A DNA stretch of 64,000 bases from Bacteroidota bacterium (GTDB lineage Bacteria; Bacteroidota; Bacteroidia; Flavobacteriales_D; Crocinitomicaceae), in NCBI GenBank assembly GCA_030148165.1, contig JASBTZ010000005.1, positions 1-64,000 of the forward strand. The letters are read 5' to 3'. Position numbers and translations under genes: made by a program. Position 1 is the stretch's first letter. Every line of letters begins with the position of its first letter. Below the pieces are notes generated by a model that saw nothing but the letters and a program-made list of their open reading frames with translations, ran no database searches and was not told where the DNA came from. Below, piece by piece: positions 43,534 to 52,170 of this stretch.

Positions 43534-44604
43534 ATGTCATTTTTTAAAAAGATATTCAGTAATCGCTCTTACGAGACATCAAACCGGGGTTTTTATGAAT
43601 TAACGGTAAAAGAGGTGACATCGCTAACATCCATTGCGGCAAAAATTACCTTTAACATTCCGGAAGAGCTTAAGGAGGATTTCAGCTTCGTACCGGGCCA
43701 ATACATCAATGTTGCAATTAAAGTGAATGGAAAGGATGAACGGAGATCCTATTCAATCTGCAGCGGTCAGGATGAAGGCATTTCAATTGGTGTCAAAGCT
43801 GTTGATGGTGGTCTCGTGTCTAATTATCTCGTTAAGGAATTGAAGGAAGGAGACTCCATCGAGGTTTCTAAACCCTTAGGTACATTTACCCTGAGTGAGA
43901 ATGACAAAAATGTTGTCGCTATTGCAGCCGGAAGTGGAATTACACCAATAATGGCATTAGCTAAAGCGCAGCCATCAGAAGGGACATTTAGATTATTTTT
44001 TGGCAACAGACGCGAATCAGATATTATGTTTAAGGATGAGCTGAACAAACTGACTCATATTGAAAAGCGTTTCTTTCTAAGTGGAGAAGAAAAGGAAGGA
44101 TACGAATTCGGCCGAATCGATAAATATCAATTGTCCAGCATCATTAAAAATGACCTCAGTTTATTGAAGTCAGATGCTTTCATGATTTGCGGACCCAAAG
44201 AAATGATCGAAGCTAGTAAAGAAGTGTTAACAATGTTCGGAGTTTCGAATGATAAGATTCATTTTGAACTATTCACTCCACTGACAGAAGAGGATGCTGA
44301 GGAAGAAGACGAAAATCACTTCAAAGGTGAAAGCAAAGTTGCTATCACCATTGATCACGAAACAGAAGTTATAACCGTTAAGGATGACCAGGAAATTCTA
44401 GATACAGGACTAAATGAAGGAATGGATCTTCCCTACTCTTGCAAAGGGGGAGTTTGTTCAACTTGTAAGGCCAAACTGACAAAGGGAGAGGTTCACATCA
44501 AATTAAACTATGTCCTGACTGACAAAGAAGTTGCTGATGGATATATATTAACCTGCCAGTCGCAACCCAGGTCGGAAGAAATTGAATTGACGTATGATAT
44601 CTGA
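43534..44604 (+). CDS. PaaE-like reductase (copy 2)
   Basis: A 356-residue paralogue of the preceding protein with identical domain order. FAD motif RRSYSICS, NADPH motif AAGSGITPIMA, ICGPKEM, and ferredoxin cysteines at the same positions (C303, C308, C311, C341; CKGGVCSTC). Identity to copy 1 is clear but far from complete, with an extra N-terminal basic segment (FFKKIFSNR) and an acidic linker (EEDAEEEDE, about 253-261). It may serve a different oxygenase or be an old duplicate. Overlaps the SDR start by 11 bases. Confidence 0.85.
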   Translation: MSFFKKIFSNRSYETSNRGFYELTVKEVTSLTSIAAKITFNIPEELKEDFSFVPGQYINVAIKVNGKDERRSYSICSGQDEGISIGVKAVDGGLVSNYLVKELKEGDSIEVSKPLGTFTLSENDKNVVAIAAGSGITPIMALAKAQPSEGTFRLFFGNRRESDIMFKDELNKLTHIEKRFFLSGEEKEGYEFGRIDKYQLSSIIKNDLSLLKSDAFMICGPKEMIEASKEVLTMFGVSNDKIHFELFTPLTEEDAEEEDENHFKGESKVAITIDHETEVITVKDDQEILDTGLNEGMDLPYSCKGGVCSTCKAKLTKGEVHIKLNYVLTDKEVADGYILTCQSQPRSEEIELTYDI

Positions 44605-45283
44605 TAAAACGATCATAGTAATCGGTGCAAGCCGTGGAATCGGCAAAGCTCTAGTGGATAGACTCGCTATTGACAAAGGTAATACCGTGATCGCTTTGTC
44701 AAGAAGTAAAGATAAGATGAGCGAAACGTTTTCTGGATTGGAAAATGTAAGCACCTTTGCATTTGATCTGGATCAAGATGTGCATGCTCAATTGGAGGCG
44801 ATTTTGAAGAATTTTGATCGAGTCGATTATGTCATTAACAACGCGGGTTATCTGGTAAATAAGCCATTCCGAGAGTTGAATCATGAAGATTTTACTAGAT
44901 CCTATCAAATCAATGTGATTGGTCTTATGGAAGCCGTTCAGGCGATCCTACCGAAAATGCAAGAAGGTCACATTGTCAATATTAGTTCAATGGGCGGGTT
45001 TCAGGGAAGCGTCAAATTCCCCGGACTGGCTGCTTATTCAACTTCCAAAGCGGCTCTTTGCAGTTTTACTGAATTATTTGCTGAAGAATATAAAGATACT
45101 GCTGTTGCCATGAATTGTTTGTGTTTGGGTGCTGTTCAAACAGAGATGCTCGAGGAAGCATTCCCGGGTTATGAAGCACCAGTTAATCCGGATGAAATGG
45201 CCGAATTCATTGCAGACTTCACTTTGAACGGACATAAATGGATCAAAGGAAAGATCATTCCCGTTTCATTGAGTACACCTTGA
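44594..45283 (+). CDS. short-chain dehydrogenase/reductase
   Basis: A 229-residue classical SDR. The cofactor loop is GASRGIG (11-17), NNAG follows, and the catalytic triad is in NISSMGG with Y and K in YSTSKAAL. NAD(P) dependence is clear; the substrate is not. Its start lies inside the end of the second paaE, so the three plus-strand genes are one unit. It may act on a ring-cleavage or fatty-acid intermediate, but this is speculative. Confidence 0.85.
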   Translation: MISDKTIIVIGASRGIGKALVDRLAIDKGNTVIALSRSKDKMSETFSGLENVSTFAFDLDQDVHAQLEAILKNFDRVDYVINNAGYLVNKPFRELNHEDFTRSYQINVIGLMEAVQAILPKMQEGHIVNISSMGGFQGSVKFPGLAAYSTSKAALCSFTELFAEEYKDTAVAMNCLCLGAVQTEMLEEAFPGYEAPVNPDEMAEFIADFTLNGHKWIKGKIIPVSLSTP

Positions 45284-45327
45284 TGTTACTTTTATAAATG
45301 ACTGCATTAAGTAGTTAAACCAGTCTA

Positions 45328-45891
45328 TTGAACCAGCGAAAGGACATAAAGCTAATTACTGAAAGCGAAGCTATTCGATTGTCAAAGGAGGATACGAAGT
45401 ATTTTGGTGTGCTCTATGATAAATACTTCGAACAAATCTTTCGCTTTGTCTTCAAGCGCCTCGGAGGGTTAGAAGATGTTGCGGGTGACCTTACGCAGCT
45501 TACGTTCATGAAAGCAATGGGCAACATCGGTAAGTACGAAGATCGGGGGTTGCCTTTCAGTAGCTGGTTGTATCGAATTGCACAAAACGAAGTTTCGATG
45601 TACTTTCGTAAAGAGTCGAAGACACGAAAGGTTCCTGTCGATGAAAATCGCATTAAGGATCTTGCATCGGAAGCTCAGTTGACAAATTATATGTCAATGG
45701 ATGATCAGCAGCTGTTGATCAATATTATTAACGATCTCGACGAGACAGAGTTAGATCTGATTGAACTCAGATTTTTTCAGCAAATGAGTTTTAAAGAAAT
45801 TGCTGAAATCTACAATATTACGGAGGCGAATGCTAAAATGCGGACGTATCGTCTTCTTGAAAGAATCGAAAAAAAGTGGAGTCCTGAATAA
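45328..45891 (+). CDS. ECF-type sigma factor
   Basis: A 187-residue sigma-70 family protein with region 2 (about 25-95: YFEQIFRFVFKRLGG, DLTQLTFMKAM, WLYRIAQNEV) and region 4 (about 130-182: ELDLIELRFFQQMSFKEIAEIYNIT, cited by RFFQQMSFKEIA). Only a TTG start (45328) fits the region 2 N-terminus. The gene overlaps the next by one base (TAATG) and is followed by T9SS-type genes, so it may control envelope functions; SigP of Porphyromonas gingivalis is a known ECF factor of por genes. Confidence 0.87.
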   Translation: MNQRKDIKLITESEAIRLSKEDTKYFGVLYDKYFEQIFRFVFKRLGGLEDVAGDLTQLTFMKAMGNIGKYEDRGLPFSSWLYRIAQNEVSMYFRKESKTRKVPVDENRIKDLASEAQLTNYMSMDDQQLLINIINDLDETELDLIELRFFQQMSFKEIAEIYNITEANAKMRTYRLLERIEKKWSPE

Positions 45892-46100
45892 TGAGAAAAT
45901 TTGTTCCAAATAGCGACAAGAAAAAGCTTGATCCGACTGACGAGCAGGTCAAGCGACAGAAGGACTTTGCACGTCTCCATCATGAGTATGAGCGGCTGAC
46001 CAAGCGAAGCAAGAAACCCTTATACCGTGACCCCAAGTTATTCCTTTTGTTCTTTTTACTGGGAATAATACTCCTTTTGATCATTCTTGAGTCCAGGTAG
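45891..46100 (+). CDS. small single-helix membrane protein
   Basis: A 69-residue protein with a charged cytoplasmic part (1-48, many Lys/Arg/Asp) and one C-terminal membrane helix (about 50-66, LFLLFFLLGIILLLIIL). Its ATG overlaps the sigma factor stop. It is too small to be a FecR-type anti-sigma factor, but the coupling suggests it may hold or modulate the sigma factor at the membrane. Similar small proteins after ECF sigma genes occur in Flavobacteriia; no function is known to me. Confidence 0.7.
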   Translation: MRKFVPNSDKKKLDPTDEQVKRQKDFARLHHEYERLTKRSKKPLYRDPKLFLLFFLLGIILLLIILESR

Positions 46101-46146
46101 TTATTTGTCTGGGAGTGGCTTTTTTGTTAACTTCATGTTGGATTAA

Positions 46147-47157
46147 ATGTGGGGTTTGAAGTACTTGGTAACCATTATTTTATTGATGTGTGGGATGATA
46201 TCATCCTATGCTCAGGATATACATTGGTCACAGTTCAATGATAATCCCATATTCCAGAACCCGGGAAATGCCGGACAATTCAATGGTGATGTACGATTTA
46301 TAGGCAATTATCGCGACCAATGGAGAAGTGTAACTGTTCCTTTTAGCACCATTTCAGCTTCAGTAGATTCGAAATCATACAATCATCGAAACCTTGGATA
46401 TGGATTACTCATGTTCCACGACATAGTTGGTGATGGTAATTTCAGAACTGTCGAGATGCAAGCGAACGTGTCTTATCTACTCAAACTAAGTAGTGATTCA
46501 ATGCATACCGTTCGACCAGGATTAAACCTCGGAATGAACCATCGTCAGGTCAATTTTAACAATTTCTATTTCGACAATCAGTACAATGGCATCATGTATG
46601 ACCCTTCACTTTCAACCGGAGAAGTGCTGGTCTCAGATCGTCAAACTAATCTATCCGTCGGAGTGGGAATGATCTATCAGTACTATGAGAACGACCGCCT
46701 AAACTTTACGGGGGGTGTTGGACTCTATAATATCAATCGACCCAATCAGGGATTTTACAATGATGTGATCGAAAGAGATCGAAGGTTCAACTTTTTCGCG
46801 AAAGGGATTTATGAATTAAACTACGACTGGGATCTGGTTCCCGGAATTAACCTGAACATACAAGGAAGTTATCGGGAAATAAATGTTGGTTCATCTGTTA
46901 AATACACACTTGTCAATCGCCTTGGTGAATATCGAGCGGTCTATGGAGGATTATGGTATCGTAATAAAGATGCGATTTATTTAACTGGTGGATTTGATTA
47001 TCAGAATTGGTTCGTTGGTGTTAGTTACGATGTCAACTTCTCTAAACTTGTTCCAGCCAGCCGCACACGTGGTGGACTGGAAATTGCTATTCGATATATC
47101 ATCAACCGATTCAAACCAAAGAAAATTACACACCGGATATGTCCAGATTATATCTAA
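46147..47157 (+). CDS. PorP/SprF family type IX secretion membrane protein
   Basis: A 336-residue outer-membrane beta-barrel protein with a signal peptide (ending SSYAQ, about 22). The family opening is QDIHWSQFNDNPIFQNPGNAGQFNG, cited by HWSQFNDNP and NPGNAG; GNYRDQWR follows. PorP/SprF proteins are needed for secretion or attachment of large SprB-like surface proteins with type B domains. No giant adhesin is adjacent, but three type B cargo genes occur elsewhere in the window. The end overlaps the next gene by 19 bases. Confidence 0.9.
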   Translation: MWGLKYLVTIILLMCGMISSYAQDIHWSQFNDNPIFQNPGNAGQFNGDVRFIGNYRDQWRSVTVPFSTISASVDSKSYNHRNLGYGLLMFHDIVGDGNFRTVEMQANVSYLLKLSSDSMHTVRPGLNLGMNHRQVNFNNFYFDNQYNGIMYDPSLSTGEVLVSDRQTNLSVGVGMIYQYYENDRLNFTGGVGLYNINRPNQGFYNDVIERDRRFNFFAKGIYELNYDWDLVPGINLNIQGSYREINVGSSVKYTLVNRLGEYRAVYGGLWYRNKDAIYLTGGFDYQNWFVGVSYDVNFSKLVPASRTRGGLEIAIRYIINRFKPKKITHRICPDYI

Positions 47158-49376
47158 TCATAGTTTTCATTGGAATTAGTACAGGATTTTCTCAGGACCT
47201 TCTGAAAAAATATCTGGATTTCGCCAAAGAGCAATACAATAAAGGAGATTACTATTATGCTCTTGAGTATTACGAAAAGGCAATGAAGCTCGATTCACAA
47301 ACAATCGATATTGTATGGCAATATGCCGAAACACTTCGTGCATATAAAGACTATCGAAAAGCTGAATACTATTATGCGCAGGTTTACGATCGTGAAGCAG
47401 CTCAGATCTATCCGTATAGTCTTTTATATCTGGGCTTAATGCAGAAACAGAATGGAAAGTATGATGCGGCCCTGACGACATTTAAAAAAGCAAAGAAAAA
47501 ATATTACAAGGACAAGAAAGGATATCTTTACAAGAAGAGTAAACAGGAAATAGAAAGTGTTCTTTGGGCACAATCAGCTTACCTGGATACAACGGACTTA
47601 AATGTGGAACTTTTGCCTGGAACCGTAAACACAAAGAACTCAGAATTCGGTCATGGCATATACAAGGACCAACTTTACTTTTCAAGTCTTCGTGCTGATT
47701 CAGTAAGTGCTGCCGAAGAAGTGTATTCAACGAGCTATCACACGCAATTATACACCAGTACCATAGAAGATAATCAGTTCAAACAGTCCGAAAAAATGGA
47801 AGATTTGATTCTGAAGGAGATGAGTACCGGAAACGGAACGTATTCACTAGATGGAAGGCGTTTTTATTTTAGTCGATGTGTAGACGATGGTTATAATTAC
47901 CGCTGTAAAATATGGGTAGCTAATTTATCCAATGGTCAATGGATCTATGTTGATTCTCTTGGTGAAATAATCAATGAACCCGGCACCAATACTACAATGC
48001 CTTGTATCGCTAACATGAACGGCTCCGAAGTATTGTTCTTTTCATCAAATCGAGAAGATTCAGAAGGAGGAATGGACATCTATTACAGTGAGATAAGGGA
48101 TGGAAACCAATTTGGAAAGGTGCGTTCACTAAAGACAATTAACAGCTTGGATAATGAAGTAACGCCTTGGTGGGATAGTATTAACCAGCGACTTTATTTT
48201 GCTTCCTCCTGGCATAATGGATTTGGTGGATATGACGTCTTCTATACACAGTATACCACCCGCTTTGAACCACCCGTTAATGTAGGGTTACCAGTAAACT
48301 CAAGTGCAAATGATCTATACTACTTTAAACAAGCAGATACGATCTATGTTACCTCCAATCGCATCGGGGTGAATTACAGTAAAAATCCTACATGTTGCAG
48401 TGACATATTTGTGATGAAACCACCATTGATTTATGTTCCTCCGACTGCGGAAGAAACCTTGTTCGACCTCAACAAACGATTACCGGTAACGCTCTACTTT
48501 CATAATGATATTCCGAATCCAAGATCCTGGGACACCACTTCCAACGTAAACTATATTGATTCATACAACGATTACACCGCCATGCTGGAGAAGTACCAGA
48601 AAGAATACTCTGATGGCTTGAAAGGTGATCGATCGGATGAAGCGAAAGAGGATATCGAAACATTTTTCATCGAGTATGTTGACAAGGGCGTTTCAGACCT
48701 TGAGCTTTTCAGGGATCTCTTGTTGAAAGAATTGGACAAGGGTGCCAAGATCCAAATTACGGTCAAGGGATTTGCAAGCCCATTAGCAAAAACTGACTAC
48801 AATGTTAATCTAACGAAACGAAGAATTCGGTCATTGATCAATTACCTGCGTGAATATAACGGTGGGGTATTTGCAGAATACCTGGACAATACCGCTGAAA
48901 ATGGTGGCCGAGTAGTATTTCAGCAGGTACCGTTTGGTGAATACACGGCAAATCAACTGACCAGTGACAATCCCAATGACACTAAAAACTCGGTCTATTC
49001 ACGAGCAGCGGCTATTGAACGAAAGATTGAAATTCAGAGCGTGAGTTATTTTACCGAAGAGAGTGAATTCCCACTAAGAGCTTTGACACCTGTCGTGAAT
49101 GGTGGTGTTGTGAAGAGAGGTACCCTTGTAAAAGGCGAATTCGTTCTTACCAACACTTCGGACAAGGAAATTGTGATCGAATGGCTTGACATTCCCTGCG
49201 ATTGCACAGAGGCCGAGGTTAGCAAATCTACCCTGGCACCAGGAGAATCTACTAAGATTGAGATGATTTTAGACACTTCCGAATTAAATGGATTCCTGGT
49301 TAAAAGTATCCATGTTAAAGTAGCAGGAATTGATGAGAAACTCAGATTGTACCTTTCGACAGAAGTCAAAAATTAG
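47139..49376 (+). CDS. PorE-like TPR/beta-propeller/OmpA protein with DUF1573
   Basis: A 745-residue exported protein. Signal peptide (to about 18, GISTGFSQ), TPR repeats (about 19-145), PD40/WD40-like propeller (about 165-430; FSSNREDSEGGMDIYYSE type repeats), OmpA-like domain (about 510-650; TVKGFASPLAKTDYNVNLTKRR) and a C-terminal DUF1573-like Ig domain (about 672-745; VKGEFVLTNTSDKEI, CDCTEAE). The first four parts match PorE-type T9SS proteins that anchor the secretion machine to peptidoglycan; the DUF1573 extension is unusual. Overlaps PorP/SprF by 19 bases. Confidence 0.86.
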   Translation: MSRLYLIIVFIGISTGFSQDLLKKYLDFAKEQYNKGDYYYALEYYEKAMKLDSQTIDIVWQYAETLRAYKDYRKAEYYYAQVYDREAAQIYPYSLLYLGLMQKQNGKYDAALTTFKKAKKKYYKDKKGYLYKKSKQEIESVLWAQSAYLDTTDLNVELLPGTVNTKNSEFGHGIYKDQLYFSSLRADSVSAAEEVYSTSYHTQLYTSTIEDNQFKQSEKMEDLILKEMSTGNGTYSLDGRRFYFSRCVDDGYNYRCKIWVANLSNGQWIYVDSLGEIINEPGTNTTMPCIANMNGSEVLFFSSNREDSEGGMDIYYSEIRDGNQFGKVRSLKTINSLDNEVTPWWDSINQRLYFASSWHNGFGGYDVFYTQYTTRFEPPVNVGLPVNSSANDLYYFKQADTIYVTSNRIGVNYSKNPTCCSDIFVMKPPLIYVPPTAEETLFDLNKRLPVTLYFHNDIPNPRSWDTTSNVNYIDSYNDYTAMLEKYQKEYSDGLKGDRSDEAKEDIETFFIEYVDKGVSDLELFRDLLLKELDKGAKIQITVKGFASPLAKTDYNVNLTKRRIRSLINYLREYNGGVFAEYLDNTAENGGRVVFQQVPFGEYTANQLTSDNPNDTKNSVYSRAAAIERKIEIQSVSYFTEESEFPLRALTPVVNGGVVKRGTLVKGEFVLTNTSDKEIVIEWLDIPCDCTEAEVSKSTLAPGESTKIEMILDTSELNGFLVKSIHVKVAGIDEKLRLYLSTEVKN

Positions 49377-49416
49377 GCGAATAAAAATAACTCTTCCAAT
49401 TTCATTTCCGAAATGG

Positions 49417-49424
49417 TATTTTTG
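49417..49424 (+). promoter_or_regulatory. -7 element of the DUF1624 gene
   Basis: TATTTTTG matches TAnnTTTG and ends ten bases before the ATG at 49435. A small palindrome (CATTTC-C-GAAATG, 49403-49415) precedes it. No TTG is found at -33. Confidence 0.3.
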
Positions 49425-49434
49425 CAGTTGATAA

Positions 49435-50643
49435 ATGTCTGCAACTACTGAAATATCAAACAAGCCAAAGGTCAGATTAAAATTTATCGACATGGCAAGA
49501 TCGATTGCCATTTTGATGATGTTAGAGGGGCATTTTACAGGTGCTGCGCTTGACTGGCAGTATCGGAGTTATGATTACTTCTTGTTTCAACTCTGGCATT
49601 TGCTTCACGGACTTACATCACCATTATTCTTTACAGTCACAGGTTTAATTTTCGTTTACCTCTTGCTTGGACATGACGATAAACCGTTCTTCGAGAATAT
49701 CAGGATTAAAAAAGGTCGTAAACGGATTTTACAGCTATTATTCTGGGGATATTTAATTCAACTCAATTTATGGAGCATTGCTAAATCCATTTACTATGGC
49801 TCAAATTTTCAATTGGATTGGTTTTACGCATTCCATGTCCTCCAATCAATTGGAGTGGGACTTGGAATAGTCATTTTGGTGTATGGATTATATAAACTTA
49901 TAAATTTTGGTAAGCTATATTGGTACTATTTAATAACTGCTGTTATCATATTTGCCTTCTACTCTGTTATGAAGGATCATATAATTACAAGTAAAGCACT
50001 CGTGGAAAGTGGGGCTATTAAAAATCCGCAATATTGGCCTCCCAATGCACCGGCATTTATTCAAAACATGTTTTATGGAAAGTTCTCGGATTTTAGTTTT
50101 GTGAGAATGTCCGGTTATACCTTACTTGGAGGTATGATAGGGAGTATTATTCGTATTAACGAGCATCACGTTAAAAAATGGTGGTTTGGTGCGACCGTCA
50201 TTGTTTCGGGTCTTTTGATAAGCATATTCATTCGCTATCTTTTTATTTGGGTTGACGACTTCACCGAATGGATAGGATTGACTACCCATGGCGTATATGA
50301 ATTAAATTCAACTTCGATATCACGTTTTGGGCAAGTAACGGTTCTTATTGGAATCCTTATTATCGTTGACAAAATCTTTCATGTCAAAGCTCCTTTATTC
50401 CTTAAAGTGGGCCAAAACACTTTCCCTATTTATGTCGTTCACGTAATTATACTATATGGAGGAATCTTTGGATTCGGCCTAAAACCTTATTTAATTAATC
50501 GAGATCAGGAGCCATGGATGGCTATTTTAATTGCCGCAATTGCCATCTTACTTTCCATCGTCATGGTCAAATACATTGAACCATTAACGAATTTATACAA
50601 TAAGGTTTTGATTGGTCTTAGGTTAAAGAAAAGGGATAATTAG
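49435..50643 (+). CDS. heparan-alpha-glucosaminide N-acetyltransferase-like (DUF1624)
   Basis: A 402-residue membrane protein with about ten helices. The opening LKFIDMARSIAILMMLEGHFTGA has the (D)xxR ... xxxH arrangement of DUF1624/HGSNAT-like transmembrane acyltransferases. The histidine in EGH and a later one in PIYVVHVI are candidate catalytic residues. It would acylate an envelope glycan or lipid from the cytoplasmic side, with the acceptor unknown. It ends at a hairpin shared with the convergent gene. Confidence 0.78.
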   Translation: MSATTEISNKPKVRLKFIDMARSIAILMMLEGHFTGAALDWQYRSYDYFLFQLWHLLHGLTSPLFFTVTGLIFVYLLLGHDDKPFFENIRIKKGRKRILQLLFWGYLIQLNLWSIAKSIYYGSNFQLDWFYAFHVLQSIGVGLGIVILVYGLYKLINFGKLYWYYLITAVIIFAFYSVMKDHIITSKALVESGAIKNPQYWPPNAPAFIQNMFYGKFSDFSFVRMSGYTLLGGMIGSIIRINEHHVKKWWFGATVIVSGLLISIFIRYLFIWVDDFTEWIGLTTHGVYELNSTSISRFGQVTVLIGILIIVDKIFHVKAPLFLKVGQNTFPIYVVHVIILYGGIFGFGLKPYLINRDQEPWMAILIAAIAILLSIVMVKYIEPLTNLYNKVLIGLRLKKRDN

Positions 50644-50656
50644 ATATCTATCCCTT
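50631..50656. terminator. bidirectional terminator overlapping both stop codons
   Basis: AAGGGATA (50631-50638) pairs with TATCCCTT (50649-50656) around a ten-base loop. The stop codons of the DUF1624 gene (50641-50643) and the SGNH gene (50648-50650) lie within the hairpin. On the minus strand the stem is followed by TTCTTTAACC. The two genes are separated by only four bases. Confidence 0.65.
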
Positions 50657-51706
50657 CTTGCGTTTTGATCGACGCCATCTTCTTGGTTTACGAAGCGGGT
50701 TAAAGAGAACATCCTGGCTAATGTCTCTGATTCCGCATTGATCCTTAATGTGAATAGAGATCGTATACGTGCCCGGGTTATCGAAGATATGACGACCACT
50801 CAGATTCTTAGATGATGTTCCATCACCAAAATTAATTACAACATCTGTAGCATCAGAATAATTTAATCGATAATCGAATATAAATTCACCTTTCTTACTA
50901 GTTAAACTACTGCCGGTATATCTATTTTTATCAAGATTATATTCTTGGTCATGATTCCTGACATAACTAAACATATAATCATTGATTAATTTGCTATGCC
51001 TGTTTCTGACGGATTTGATATAATTGTCTTTAATAGGTTCATTAAATATAGCTCCAAAGAAAGTCGAAGCTATTAGGTAAGACCCCTCTTTGCTTGGATG
51101 GGCTCTGTCTGAATTATACAAGTCGATTCTTGTCTTTTCTTTAACTTCCTTCCAAACCATTCCTACCGGAACAACAGGAATATTGTATAACTCACCCAAA
51201 TACTTATAGCCCAAACAAACGCTATCTGCCATTTTCTCATAGTTGTCAATCTCAATACGATCAGGAAATCCGTCGGCATACCCCCAAGTCATGTAAAACA
51301 TAACATTCGTGCAAGCATTATTCGCATAGATTGAATCCAGAATTTGACTCACGAATGGTACCGTTGCAGTATCAATATAATCTTTCGAGAAACTCAATTC
51401 ACGACTATATCCTTGAAGAATAACATAATCCCATGCCTGTCCTTTAATAGCATCATACATGTCAATTCTACTCGAATGTTCTCTGAATGAAGCCCCGCTT
51501 TTTGCGCTCATAGCGACAAGGACATCCTTTCCCGACTTCGTTGAAATTTTTTCAAAGATAAAAGGCATATCATTCATATGTGTGTAACTATTACCTATGA
51601 ATAAGATCTTCATTGGCTCAGCTGCCCTGGTTGTTCCATTAATCGACAGGAAAAGAAGCATTAAAATGCCAAAAGATGATGTAAGTCGTTTCATCATATT
51701 CTTCAT
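50648..51706 (-). CDS. exported SGNH-hydrolase-like protein with PKD domain
   Basis: A 352-residue protein with a signal peptide (to about 29, GTTRAAE). The SGNH block I is FIGNSYTHM (S40 nucleophile), and block V is D200-R-A-H203-P. A PKD domain (about 258-335; INFGDGTSS) follows, and the last 13 residues are highly basic (RKPRRWRRSKRKK). An esterase or glycan deacylase role is suggested by the fold, with no substrate evidence. No T9SS sorting domain is seen. A strong hairpin precedes the start codon. Confidence 0.77.
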   Translation of the reverse strand: MKNMMKRLTSSFGILMLLFLSINGTTRAAEPMKILFIGNSYTHMNDMPFIFEKISTKSGKDVLVAMSAKSGASFREHSSRIDMYDAIKGQAWDYVILQGYSRELSFSKDYIDTATVPFVSQILDSIYANNACTNVMFYMTWGYADGFPDRIEIDNYEKMADSVCLGYKYLGELYNIPVVPVGMVWKEVKEKTRIDLYNSDRAHPSKEGSYLIASTFFGAIFNEPIKDNYIKSVRNRHSKLINDYMFSYVRNHDQEYNLDKNRYTGSSLTSKKGEFIFDYRLNYSDATDVVINFGDGTSSKNLSGRHIFDNPGTYTISIHIKDQCGIRDISQDVLFNPLRKPRRWRRSKRKKG

Positions 51707-51709
51707 ATG

Positions 51710-51734
51710 GTTATCACATTTATAATGTAATAAC
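51710..51734 (-). repeat. near-perfect inverted repeat before the SGNH gene
   Basis: GTTATCACATT (51710-51720) and AATGTAATAAC (51724-51734) are 11-base arms with one mismatch around TAT. In the minus-strand RNA the mismatch becomes a U-G wobble, giving an uninterrupted 11-pair stem with a 3-base loop. It ends three bases before the AUG (51704-51706). Confidence 0.6.
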
Positions 51735-51780
51735 TACAAATTATAGTCCAAAATTTTGTGAAGCTTACAACTGGATGCGA

Positions 51781-52170
51781 TTACGCATTGCTAATCTGCT
51801 CCGCTATTGACAGTAACTCATCACTTTCCAGTGTAAGTTTAGGTTGACTGAAATCCATATCGTTCAACGAGTTGATCGGAATAAGATGGATGTGTGCATG
51901 TGGAACTTCCAGTCCAATTACGGTAACGCCAATTCTTTTACACTCAAATACCTTTTCGATCTTCTTAGCAACTGTTTTTGCAAAGACCATCATATCTCCG
52001 AGCTCATCATCGTCAATGTCGAAAATGTAATCGGTCTCTTTCTTAGGAATGACCAATACGTGTCCTTTTCGCAACGGCATAATATCTAGAAAAGCCAGAA
52101 ATCTATCCGACTCTGCTACTTTGTATGATGGTATTTCACCCTGAACTATCTTAGAAAATATCGATGCCAT
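51781..52170 (-). CDS. HIT family nucleotide hydrolase
   Basis: A 129-residue HIT protein (Hint branch) with the catalytic triad H91-A-H93-I-H95 and the N-terminal FSKIVQGEIPSY motif. It probably hydrolyses nucleoside phosphoramidates or adenylylated products. The ATG overlaps the greA stop by one base (TAATG), a common greA-HIT pairing in Bacteroidota. Confidence 0.93.
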   Translation of the reverse strand: MASIFSKIVQGEIPSYKVAESDRFLAFLDIMPLRKGHVLVIPKKETDYIFDIDDDELGDMMVFAKTVAKKIEKVFECKRIGVTVIGLEVPHAHIHLIPINSLNDMDFSQPKLTLESDELLSIAEQISNA

